DNA from: Methanobacteriota archaeon
Lineage (GTDB): Archaea; Thermoplasmatota; Poseidoniia; Poseidoniales; Thalassarchaeaceae
Reading direction: 5' to 3'
Assembly (NCBI GenBank): GCA_002685895.1
Contig: NYYK01000036.1
Coordinates: 1,046 to 16,656 of the forward strand
DNA length: 15,611 bases
Each line of letters begins with the position of its first letter. Position 1 is the first letter of the stretch. The notes beneath the pieces are model-generated. The model ran no database searches and was not told the DNA's origin. It saw only the letters and a list, made by a program, of their open reading frames with translations. Position numbers and translations under genes: made by a program. This document shows, piece by piece, positions 5,526 to 13,281 of this stretch.

Positions 5526-8351
5526 TCAAAGATATGCTATTCCAGGCTCTGAAGGATAAGCAAATTTGGCCTTACCACCTACATCCTCTCCATCACCAGC
5601 AAGATAGATGTTCACTTCCATCACTCCTAGTTCAGTGCCAATAAAATCAGCAGTATCGCGTAGGATTCCGATTTCATCAAGATTAGCTTTCAACACACTT
5701 CTCTCTGCAGGAGACCATCGGTACAACTGCTTCATTATGCGCTTCCATGCGCCAGGCACCAATCTTCTAATCTCTTCATCTTGGGCAAAAGGTCGTGACA
5801 TTATCTCACCCATCGCCCCTTTCATAGGGAAATCATTCTCGAGTAATTCAATACCAGTGCGCACTAATTCACCTTTCCACGCTTCAGCACATTGGATAGT
5901 AACTGAAGTTGCCTCACCATCAATATGGCGCTCAGCAAGTTCCTTCATCTGCCGCGCTTGGTCGATGAAGGAGTGGACGAACAATTCTCTAGCGAGGATA
6001 TTTGTCTCACCAATTTCCTCATCATTGAAGTTGAGAGCACGGGCTGCAATAAGGCCATCTCCACCAGCAGCAGCCCACAATTCTTCAGCGATGTGAGGTG
6101 TAGCAGGATGTAGCATCTGGGCCCAATCAAGAAGAAGTGTGCGTACCAGCGTTCCGTTTTGGCCACCCCTTCGTTGATACCAAATCAAGTCAGAATACAC
6201 TTCGTAGTGACTCAGCATGACAGCGGCCCTGAGATGTACTCCCTCCATTGCTGAAATCCATTCCGTCTTCCTAACTTGAAATTGAGTTGCTAACCAAGAA
6301 TCAACGGTTGAAGTATCATCACCCCAAGATAACATATCTCGGGCAAGATTCCATATCGACCTCATCTGCCTGTTACACGCTTCAACAGCAGTATCAGACC
6401 AATCCATCCCAGCAGTTGGTTGCGCAGCGAATAGAATGAACAAACGAACAGTATCAGCACCAAATTGTTCTACCATTGAGATGGGGCTGACAGTATTGCC
6501 CAGAGATTTACTCATCTTAGCACTTCTTTCATCTAATTCTCCACTACAGAGGGGGCATGGATTACCTCTTTCCAAAGTGGGGTGGGTAACATTGCATGGT
6601 TTACAATATGGTGCTTGGGCGTTGACCATTCCTTGACATAACAGTTCTTTGAAAGGCTCGTCTTCTTTGTGAAGTCCAAGATCTCTCAATGCTTTAGTCC
6701 AGAACCGTGCATAAACGAGGTGCATCTGCGCGTGTTCGATTCCACCGCAATAGAAGTCAACATTCATCCAATAGTCTGCCGCATCATTACTGAAACATTC
6801 ATTGTCATTGTTTGCATCAGTAAAGCGCATGAAATACCACGAAGAATCAACAAAGGTATCCATCGTGTCAGTCTCCCTCTTTGCATCATTCCCACACGTA
6901 GGACAAGAGACATCAGAAAATGTAGGAGAACTTTCTAATGGATTACCTTCCCCAGTAAACGTCACATCATCAGGAAGCAGTACTGGTAAATCTTCTTCGG
7001 GAACGGGAACAAGACCACATTCATCACAATGAATGATTGGAATTGGTGTCCCCCAGTATCGTTGTCGGGAAATGAGCCAATCTCTTACTTTCCATTGAAT
7101 CATTCCATTGCCTGAATTTTCATTTTCTAAGGCGTCAATAACGGCTCGTTTTGCATCATCACCGAATAATCCATCAAATCCTTCACGACTCGAATTGACC
7201 ATTGTGCCGTATCCTTCAAACGCCCTCTCAATTTCGGCTTCAAGGTCATCATCTTCATTCTCAATCAAGACTCTACGAATAGGTAAATCATGTTCAAATG
7301 CAAATTCACAATCACGTTGATCATGAGCAGGAACAGCCATCACAGAGCCAGTTCCGTATGAGGCAATAACAAAGTTTCCAGCAAAGATGGGAATCTTTTC
7401 ACCGTTGAGTGGGTTGATAGCATAGCGACCAAGAAACACTCCTTTTTTCTCTTTGAGCATTCCTCTATCCATATCACTGAGCATAGTAGCTTGTTTTCTT
7501 AATTCACGCCACTTAGATTCATTCTCATGTCCTGCGACAAGGCTTTCACATAGTGGATTTTCAGGCGCTAAAGTAACAAAAGTGACTCCGAAAATAGTAT
7601 CAGGCCGAGTAGTAAATGTTTCGATTACCAGCCCCTCATCTCCATCCACAGGAAATTTGATGAGTGCCCCTTCTGAGCGCCCTAGCCAATCACGTTGTAG
7701 CGCCTTAACATGGCTTGGGAAGTCAATATCATCGAGACAGTCCAACAATTCTTGCGCGTAATTTGTAATACGGAGAAACCATTGATCCATGTCTTTTTGT
7801 TCAACTTCTCTTGAACATCTCCAACAACGCCCGTTGTGGACTTGTTCATTAGCAAGCACGGTGTTACAATCATCGCACCAATTTACATTGGCAAAAGTGC
7901 GGTATGCAAGCCCCTTCTCTAGGAATTTTAGGAAGAACCATTGATTCCATCTGAAGTAGTTATGGTCATGACTCATCAGTTCTCTCCCCCAGTCATGTGA
8001 GAATCCCATAATTGAGAAATCTTCTTTGATGAGAGCAATATTGCGGTTGGTAATTTCACGTGGATGCCCTCCCTCTGCGATGGCTGCATTTTCAGCAGGC
8101 ATACCAAAAGAATCGAATCCCATAGGATAAATCACATTGTATCCACATGCTCGCCGATAGCGGGCGACAGCATCACCAATTGAATAGTTCCTGACATGTC
8201 CCATGTGCATCTTGCCGGAAGGGTATGGATACATCTCCAAGCAGTAGAATTTCTCTTTATCAGAATTAATATCAGCAATGAAAATCTCTTCCTCATTCCA
8301 TCGTTGTTGCCATTTTGATTCGATTTTATCTGGCAGAAACTCTTCTTCCAT
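5526..8351 (-). CDS. leuS: Leucyl-tRNA synthetase, bacterial type
   Basis: This 941-residue class I synthetase charges tRNA-Leu. In order: YPYPSGKMHMGHVRNYSIGD (residues 41-60, HIGH-type motif HMGH at 49-52), a zinc knuckle C159/C162/C176/C179, the editing domain with TFTTRPDTIFG (246-256) and GTGSVMAVPAHDQRD (333-347; Asp344 matches the editing aspartate), a second Cys pair set C442/C445/C483/C486, DTMDTFVDSSWYFMR, GGIEHAQMHLVYARF, a third set C583/C586/C599/C602, then KMSKS at 612-616. MYPYPSG, DSFGMPAENAA, VPAHDQRD and the GGIEHA block are the bacterial forms; archaeal LeuRS usually has PYLSG-like sequence there. I chose the ATG at 8351, not the TTG at 8369, because GGTGAT lies just before it and inside the longer reading. 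The gene follows the membrane regulator by 76 bases. Confidence 0.96.
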   Translation of the reverse strand: MEEEFLPDKIESKWQQRWNEEEIFIADINSDKEKFYCLEMYPYPSGKMHMGHVRNYSIGDAVARYRRACGYNVIYPMGFDSFGMPAENAAIAEGGHPREITNRNIALIKEDFSIMGFSHDWGRELMSHDHNYFRWNQWFFLKFLEKGLAYRTFANVNWCDDCNTVLANEQVHNGRCWRCSREVEQKDMDQWFLRITNYAQELLDCLDDIDFPSHVKALQRDWLGRSEGALIKFPVDGDEGLVIETFTTRPDTIFGVTFVTLAPENPLCESLVAGHENESKWRELRKQATMLSDMDRGMLKEKKGVFLGRYAINPLNGEKIPIFAGNFVIASYGTGSVMAVPAHDQRDCEFAFEHDLPIRRVLIENEDDDLEAEIERAFEGYGTMVNSSREGFDGLFGDDAKRAVIDALENENSGNGMIQWKVRDWLISRQRYWGTPIPIIHCDECGLVPVPEEDLPVLLPDDVTFTGEGNPLESSPTFSDVSCPTCGNDAKRETDTMDTFVDSSWYFMRFTDANNDNECFSNDAADYWMNVDFYCGGIEHAQMHLVYARFWTKALRDLGLHKEDEPFKELLCQGMVNAQAPYCKPCNVTHPTLERGNPCPLCSGELDERSAKMSKSLGNTVSPISMVEQFGADTVRLFILFAAQPTAGMDWSDTAVEACNRQMRSIWNLARDMLSWGDDTSTVDSWLATQFQVRKTEWISAMEGVHLRAAVMLSHYEVYSDLIWYQRRGGQNGTLVRTLLLDWAQMLHPATPHIAEELWAAAGGDGLIAARALNFNDEEIGETNILARELFVHSFIDQARQMKELAERHIDGEATSVTIQCAEAWKGELVRTGIELLENDFPMKGAMGEIMSRPFAQDEEIRRLVPGAWKRIMKQLYRWSPAERSVLKANLDEIGILRDTADFIGTELGVMEVNIYLAGDGEDVGGKAKFAYPSEPGIAYL

Positions 8352-8354
8352 TGA

Positions 8355-8362
8355 ATCACCTT
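8355..8362 (-). promoter_or_regulatory. Shine-Dalgarno site of leuS, deciding its start
   Basis: On the minus strand AAGGTGAT lies 3 bases before the ATG at 8351. If translation began at the in-frame TTG (8369) this site would be coding, so the ATG is preferred. Confidence 0.7.
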
Positions 8363-8427
8363 CACTCAATTAAATGCCGTTTGGCAGTTCGCCGACTCCA
8401 TCAGCCTCTATCAAACGAACGGAATAC

Positions 8428-11142
8428 TTAGCCCTCATCCCTCAGGGATGGTAATTCTGTTGAATTGAGCAATATCAGAGCACGGTCAGTCAAGCGGTAG
8501 CGATATCGTAGCGCCACCCTTTCCTTCTCAACTAATCCCCAATTCTCTAATGATTTTAGGTGGTAAGAGACTAATTGTTGGCTTGTTTCCAACTTGTCTG
8601 AGAGTTCTTTCTGTGATAGGTTAAGAATCTCATTCTCATGTATGTCAAGTATCTGCATGATACGTCCCTGAAGACTATTTGGATCGGGTGTAAGTACTGG
8701 TACTGGCAAGTCATCGTTTGAGGTACTCGAATCGATAGATGCCGGATAGTATCTCACTTTGCGGCCATCTTTTCGTCTCCAAATTGCTTCATCACCCTCA
8801 AGCACAGAAAGATGATGAGTAAGTTGTCCATTTGACATGGCAAGAGCAGCAAGTAAAGCCCTGAAGTGAATACCTCGATGTAATTCAATGTAGGCAACAA
8901 TACGGCCACGTTGATACTCTCCTCCTTTCTCTTTGTTTTTACGCACCATTCCAAGAAGGAACAAACCGTATTTAGTAGCAGGGAGTCTAATCCATTCAAC
9001 TTGAACAAGAGCGCCCGCAAGAAGTGCTAGAAGGCCAGTGGATGCAATAACTGTGACAATAGCAGGTGTCGCAGCGGGGATAGAAATAATTGGAGCACCA
9101 GCGTCAACTTCTGTAGACTTCTCCTCAGAAATCGGTTCAACAAAAGCTTCTCCCAGCACATCATCAACTACAATGTGGGATTGCCAAACGACACAAGCAG
9201 GAGTGCTCTCCATGGACTCTTCCACCCAGTAAGCGCCTCGATAGTTCGTACGGGGTTTCCAGCTTTCTATGCTGGTTGAAGTGTATGCATGTTCCACTCC
9301 ATCTAAATCAATGAGAATCCAGCAGCCACCGGTTTCTGTTGTAACATACTCCCAGTTTCCTTCGGCCATCCAACTGAGTGTTGGCACTTGTTCAACAACA
9401 TCAGGCAATTCATCCACTTCATCAGTTGTATCATCTTCAGTCTCATCTTCTTGCACAGATTCAGTTGGTGGGTTCCAAGTGTGTGCCCATTGTGTGGTAA
9501 AACTGGGTGTTCCTGTGGTGTGAGCGGTCAATCTCCATGTTCCCGCATTGAGTCCAGCAAAATCAACAGTGAATGGGTCGTAACTAATACCATGCCCCGC
9601 AGGAATAGTTCCCATTACACCACTACCGCTACCACATTGCTCTAGCCAAACTTGGTGAGGTTGTGATGCTCCCACTTTTTGTAATGTGAATTCAAGTTGA
9701 CAATCTTGTGGCCAGTAGACATCAATATCAATTGGGTTATCCAAACGAAGTTGGAATGTGACGGATTCCTGTTCAGTATCAGCATTATTGATAGTCAAAT
9801 CAATTATGTTGAAATCAACTAAACTTGCATCTTGCATCGAGGCGCGGCACTCAAGCCCACTGTTAGATCCATCATAGGTGAATTGGAATTCACGGAATAG
9901 GCTGAACTCAGGTATTGCTACAACCATCATGTAATCACCATCATCCAATTCACAGCCAAATTGGTCTGACATTTGCCACAATCTCTGATCCAGTTGATGA
10001 ATTGTTGAAGGGCTGATTTTCATTTCGGAATATTCATCCACACACTCTTCTGCAATATTGGTGTCACTAACAATGCTTCCTTGCTCAGAAATCAAATGAA
10101 TTGATACTAGACAACTGTTGTTGAATTGTATATCGACAGGTATATTCTGGATATTTATTAAATCAGTAGTTATCTGAATTGTTTCAGCATCAGTGATGAT
10201 GCCATCACTTTCAACGTCTCCCAATATATTGATTTCCATTTCCAGTGGAGTTGTGCCTGACATCTCGTTGTCTCCAACGAAGGTAGCAAACACAGAACCA
10301 GAGAGATCAGTAACGCCGGTTATCCCTATATCTAGAGTCCAAGGTCCAGGTAGGAGTTGTTCACCTGCTTGGGTGAAATCCCAATCAAGCCAACCGAGAG
10401 AAAGAGATTCTCCAACCCCAATACTTCCTTCTCCACCACAACTCAAATCAGTCATTATTGTTGGTAGTGAAGAATCTAGGGAACTAGCCTGCAAAGTCAC
10501 TCTACAGCCCTCATCAATGTCAAAGAGTAGTGGCACATTGTCCACATTCCTCAAAGAAAGGTGTGAATAGATTTTCTCACCAGTAAAGAATTCCTCTCTA
10601 TTTTCTCCTGGTGCAGATGCAGTATTGACTTCAAGCATTAATCCATCAATTGTGACGGGGCTTTGCTGGAATTCAAGCGTTTGTGAATGAACAACACTAC
10701 CAGATTCAAAATTGAAGTTAATAGTAACAAACCCACCGTTGATAGTTTCCCCCGTACTATTTTGCCAATTCCATTCAAAACTATCTAAATTTCTTGTTTG
10801 GCCAGCAGGAATATCAATTGCTCTCCACTGTTGTTGGCAGGCCCTGTGTTCATTTAGGCTGGAGAATAGTACACCATTTCCATCTAACATTTCAATCTCA
10901 ACAGGACAAGATGGGTTGTATTCAACAGATTGTGTACTTGAAGCACTGTTGTGAATTTTGATGTCCATCAATAGTGTTTCATTTTCGTTGTACCAGGACG
11001 AATCAAAGTTTGGTTCTTCAAATGTGATAACGAGTTCTAAGTCATCAGAATCAGCACTTGCAGAGTTGCTAGCTAGCGGAATAATGAGTATCAACGACAA
11101 TAGAATGATGAGCACCCGTCCTGCCGATTCACCCCCCCTCAC
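8428..11142 (-). CDS. Membrane-anchored regulator: extracellular beta-sandwich modules, one membrane span, two cytoplasmic winged helices
   Basis: This 904-residue protein is not a named family I know, but its parts are clear. Residues about 10-30 are a signal peptide or anchor (LIILLSLILIIPL, then ASADS). The outside region has four modules, each with two cysteines 22-23 residues apart: C79/C102, C213/C235, C344/C367 and C481/C503, resembling BsuPI-like or Ig-like beta sandwiches. An acidic linker (about 562-582) leads to a Trp-rich domain with C607/C650. Residues about 687-712 span the membrane. Inside are two winged helices: about 743-802 (GIHFRALLAALAMSNGQLTH, then RRKDGRKVRYYP) and about 822-893 (LSQKELSDKLETSQQLVSYH, then LENWGLVEKE). 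It probably binds DNA at the membrane in response to an outside signal. The GTG start at 11142 keeps an N-terminal arginine for the signal peptide; GTG at 11115 is possible. The divergent intergenic region holds a palindrome. Confidence 0.85.
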   Translation of the reverse strand: MRGGESAGRVLIILLSLILIIPLASNSASADSDDLELVITFEEPNFDSSWYNENETLLMDIKIHNSASSTQSVEYNPSCPVEIEMLDGNGVLFSSLNEHRACQQQWRAIDIPAGQTRNLDSFEWNWQNSTGETINGGFVTINFNFESGSVVHSQTLEFQQSPVTIDGLMLEVNTASAPGENREEFFTGEKIYSHLSLRNVDNVPLLFDIDEGCRVTLQASSLDSSLPTIMTDLSCGGEGSIGVGESLSLGWLDWDFTQAGEQLLPGPWTLDIGITGVTDLSGSVFATFVGDNEMSGTTPLEMEINILGDVESDGIITDAETIQITTDLINIQNIPVDIQFNNSCLVSIHLISEQGSIVSDTNIAEECVDEYSEMKISPSTIHQLDQRLWQMSDQFGCELDDGDYMMVVAIPEFSLFREFQFTYDGSNSGLECRASMQDASLVDFNIIDLTINNADTEQESVTFQLRLDNPIDIDVYWPQDCQLEFTLQKVGASQPHQVWLEQCGSGSGVMGTIPAGHGISYDPFTVDFAGLNAGTWRLTAHTTGTPSFTTQWAHTWNPPTESVQEDETEDDTTDEVDELPDVVEQVPTLSWMAEGNWEYVTTETGGCWILIDLDGVEHAYTSTSIESWKPRTNYRGAYWVEESMESTPACVVWQSHIVVDDVLGEAFVEPISEEKSTEVDAGAPIISIPAATPAIVTVIASTGLLALLAGALVQVEWIRLPATKYGLFLLGMVRKNKEKGGEYQRGRIVAYIELHRGIHFRALLAALAMSNGQLTHHLSVLEGDEAIWRRKDGRKVRYYPASIDSSTSNDDLPVPVLTPDPNSLQGRIMQILDIHENEILNLSQKELSDKLETSQQLVSYHLKSLENWGLVEKERVALRYRYRLTDRALILLNSTELPSLRDEG
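8436..8450 (-). repeat. Perfect 6-bp hairpin in the last codons of the regulator gene
   Basis: CATCCC (8436-8441) and GGGATG (8445-8450) are reverse complements around TCA. It lies six codons or fewer before the regulator stop at 8428. There is no clear T-run on the minus strand after it, so termination before leuS is possible but not supported. Confidence 0.35.
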
Positions 11143-11146
11143 AGTA

Positions 11147-11164
11147 TCGCCTCTTTAGAGGCGA
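11147..11164. promoter_or_regulatory. Perfect 7-bp inverted repeat between divergent genes, covering the regulator's ribosome-binding site
   Basis: TCGCCTC (11147-11153) and GAGGCGA (11158-11164) are exact reverse complements around TTTA. Read on the minus strand, the second arm GAGGCGA plus T is one mismatch from the local Shine-Dalgarno octamer GAGGTGAT and ends 3 bases before the regulator's GTG start. It is therefore either an RNA hairpin that hides the ribosome-binding site or a DNA operator, possibly for the winged-helix protein encoded next to it. Confidence 0.55.
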
Positions 11165-11245
11165 CAAACATCCTTGCACTTAAGACCCGCCCTTGAAGGT
11201 AAAATTAGAAATTTCTATGGCACACGTTCTTCTCGCATTTATTCA

Positions 11246-11998
11246 ATGCTAGGGAAGGGGGTGTTTGATCGCCGCGTCGATAACAATGGAATCGAGGTTT
11301 GGGTTGCTCAGGTGGGCCCTCTTGCAAATATCAATACAGCCTTCATTGATAGGGCCACTAATACGGTTGTGATAATTGACCCCAACTCTGCAAAAAAATG
11401 GCTTTCAGCGCTTGAAAAGGAGAATTTGAAGCCAACCCACGTGATAGTCACACATACCCATAGAGACCATGTTGCAGGCGTGAAAAAACTACTCAAAAAA
11501 GTTCCTGAAATTGAGTTGGTGGGTCACATAGATTCTAACTACCCAAATATACTCTCAAGGATTTTGTTCCAACACCAAAAATACACAGAAACTTGGTCGC
11601 ACAAGGAACACACCATCGAAAAGTGGCAAGCAGGAGGGATAACCCTCCAAGTCACCCATTCTCCAGGCCACGCACCGGGTCATTTAACCTTCCACGGTCA
11701 TGGAGTATACCACGCGGGAGACCTTCTCTTTACTGCCCGTTCAGGGAGAGTTGATTTGCCCGGGGGAGATGCTGAAACCTTATGGCGAAGTGTTTCTCAT
11801 GCAAGAGAGATTTTGAAATCCCTACCACAAGATTGGTGGATGGTGCCAGGTCATAATTATCAGTGGATTGATGGAACAACACCTAATTGGGTCACAGTTG
11901 CTGAGGCATTGGCCCACAATCAAGCGCTAAATTCCCCAACTTTAGAAGAATTTGATAGTTTAGATTTTCTCCGCTTCGATGATGATTTGGCAGTTTAA
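11246..11998 (+). CDS. Metallo-beta-lactamase-fold hydrolase (glyoxalase II/persulfide dioxygenase-like)
   Basis: With the ATG at 11246 the protein has 250 residues. The metal-binding motifs are complete: THTHRDH (69-75), SPGHAPGH (139-146), HAGDLLF with Asp159, and PGHNY with His203. SGRVDLPGGD (166-175) is close to the GRxDxxGGD segment seen in ETHE1-like persulfide dioxygenases and some glyoxalase II proteins, so the substrate may be a glutathione-type thioester, a persulfide or another ester; the sequence does not settle it. The start is uncertain: the frame is open back to 11159 with a TTG at 11174 that would add 24 residues, and GTG at 11261 follows GGAAGGGG directly. No good Shine-Dalgarno site precedes the ATG, so a leaderless transcript is possible. 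The gene is divergent from the membrane regulator and convergent with the kinase (14-base gap). Confidence 0.85.
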   Translation: MLGKGVFDRRVDNNGIEVWVAQVGPLANINTAFIDRATNTVVIIDPNSAKKWLSALEKENLKPTHVIVTHTHRDHVAGVKKLLKKVPEIELVGHIDSNYPNILSRILFQHQKYTETWSHKEHTIEKWQAGGITLQVTHSPGHAPGHLTFHGHGVYHAGDLLFTARSGRVDLPGGDAETLWRSVSHAREILKSLPQDWWMVPGHNYQWIDGTTPNWVTVAEALAHNQALNSPTLEEFDSLDFLRFDDDLAV

Positions 11999-12012
11999 AG
12001 GCCAATAATTCA

Positions 12013-13224
12013 TCATAATGCTGGAGTGTAGATAAGTGGTAATTCAATCCTAAAAGTAGTACCACGTCCTGCCGAAGTAACATAATCAACCCTTCCACTC
12101 ATTAAGTCACAGAGTGCTTTTACTAATGTCAATCCAAGACCCACGCCGCGCCTCAGTTGGCCATCTTTGACCAATGTTTTTGAGTATGGCTCATACAATC
12201 GCATTTCTGCTTCTGCAGATATTCCTGGTCCCGTATCTGAGATTTCGAATATCACTTTATCTTCATTTGTAGAAACACGCAAACATATTTGCCCCCTTTC
12301 TGTGAACTTTACAGCATTGTCAAGTAATTGCTCAAGAACTTCTTGTAATCGCATTTCGTCAATACATATCTTTTCAGGGGCCCTAACCATTTCTATCTGG
12401 AAGTCCAGCCCTCTTCTGATGCAAAGCCTTCTTGCCGCTTCGCTAGACTTCTCGATTAGAATATCTATATCATGCCAATCGGCAACAATACGTACGTTTC
12501 CAGAAAGAATGTTCGAATAGGTGATTACCGAATCAATCATCATCCTCAATGAATCTCCAGCATCAATTATTTCTTGCAGAAATTCCTCTTCCTCTTCAAT
12601 GATGTTAGGTGAAATAGCCAATAAATCAGCAAAGCCGAGAACTCCAGAGAGCGGTGTTCGAAGATCGTGGCTGAAATTGGCGATGAAGCCCGCTTGCAAA
12701 TTATGCGCACGCGAGAGTTCCCCATGAGTCAAGCGCAACTCTTGGTTTGCAAACTTAGTTTCAGATAGCTGTTGTTCAAGGGCATGTTGTAAGGTAATGA
12801 GTTCGGTAATGTCTTGGTAAGAACAAATGACTCCAGTTAGAAACCCCTCTGCATTGAATAATGGCTCAGCAGTTCCCATTAGGTGAATTACTCGACCATT
12901 CCTCATTTCAATACTGAATTGCCAATCACGTTGTGGTTCTTCAGTTCTCAACGCTTCGAATAAAGGCCCCTCTTCTGCACTCATTGGTGCACCATGCACA
13001 TCGTTGAAGGTAACACCTTCACCAAACTCAATATCCCAACCAGGTGGTGCTGGAGTAGGGGGTAAATCAGGCATCATCATATTGGCAGCTCTATTGGCAT
13101 GTATGAGGGCTCCATTTGCATCAATTTCTAGGATACCGCTGTGCATTGAGTTGAGTAATGCATGCAATCTAGAATTCAACGGAGCAGGAGCAGGGGTGGT
13201 GTCAAATGGGTCCGCCACACTCAT
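12013..13224 (-). CDS. Soluble PAS-containing sensor histidine kinase
   Basis: This 403-residue protein has no membrane span. A PAS domain covers about residues 17-140 (SGILEIDANGALIHANRAA near its start and GVICSYQDITE at its end). A coiled segment (about 142-178) leads to the HisKA helix pair with NFSHDLRTPLSG, where His186 should be the phosphorylated residue. The ATPase domain has the N box LLDNAVKF (301-307), the G1 box SDTGPGI (329-335) and the G2 box RGVGLGLTLVK (359-369), so it looks active. No response regulator is in the window. It starts with ATG at 13224; GAGGG abuts the start, which is close spacing. It lies 57 bases downstream of the large surface protein gene on the same strand, so the two may be co-transcribed. 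Bacterial-type two-component kinases like this are common in euryarchaea. Confidence 0.93.
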   Translation of the reverse strand: MSVADPFDTTPAPAPLNSRLHALLNSMHSGILEIDANGALIHANRAANMMMPDLPPTPAPPGWDIEFGEGVTFNDVHGAPMSAEEGPLFEALRTEEPQRDWQFSIEMRNGRVIHLMGTAEPLFNAEGFLTGVICSYQDITELITLQHALEQQLSETKFANQELRLTHGELSRAHNLQAGFIANFSHDLRTPLSGVLGFADLLAISPNIIEEEEEFLQEIIDAGDSLRMMIDSVITYSNILSGNVRIVADWHDIDILIEKSSEAARRLCIRRGLDFQIEMVRAPEKICIDEMRLQEVLEQLLDNAVKFTERGQICLRVSTNEDKVIFEISDTGPGISAEAEMRLYEPYSKTLVKDGQLRRGVGLGLTLVKALCDLMSGRVDYVTSAGRGTTFRIELPLIYTPAL

Positions 13225-13281
13225 CCCTCAGTCAATGGGTATGGGTTGAAGTGATAGAAATTGCGGCTCTGAAATTGACTT

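Noticed and set aside
8352..8369. TTG at 8369 as the leuS start
   Set aside because: The strong Shine-Dalgarno sequence would then be inside the gene, and the ATG at 8351 matches the usual LeuRS N-terminus.
9038..9645. Short plus-strand frames opposite the membrane regulator
   Set aside because: They are antisense shadows of a long gene with clear domains, low-complexity in content and without ribosome-binding sites of the local type.
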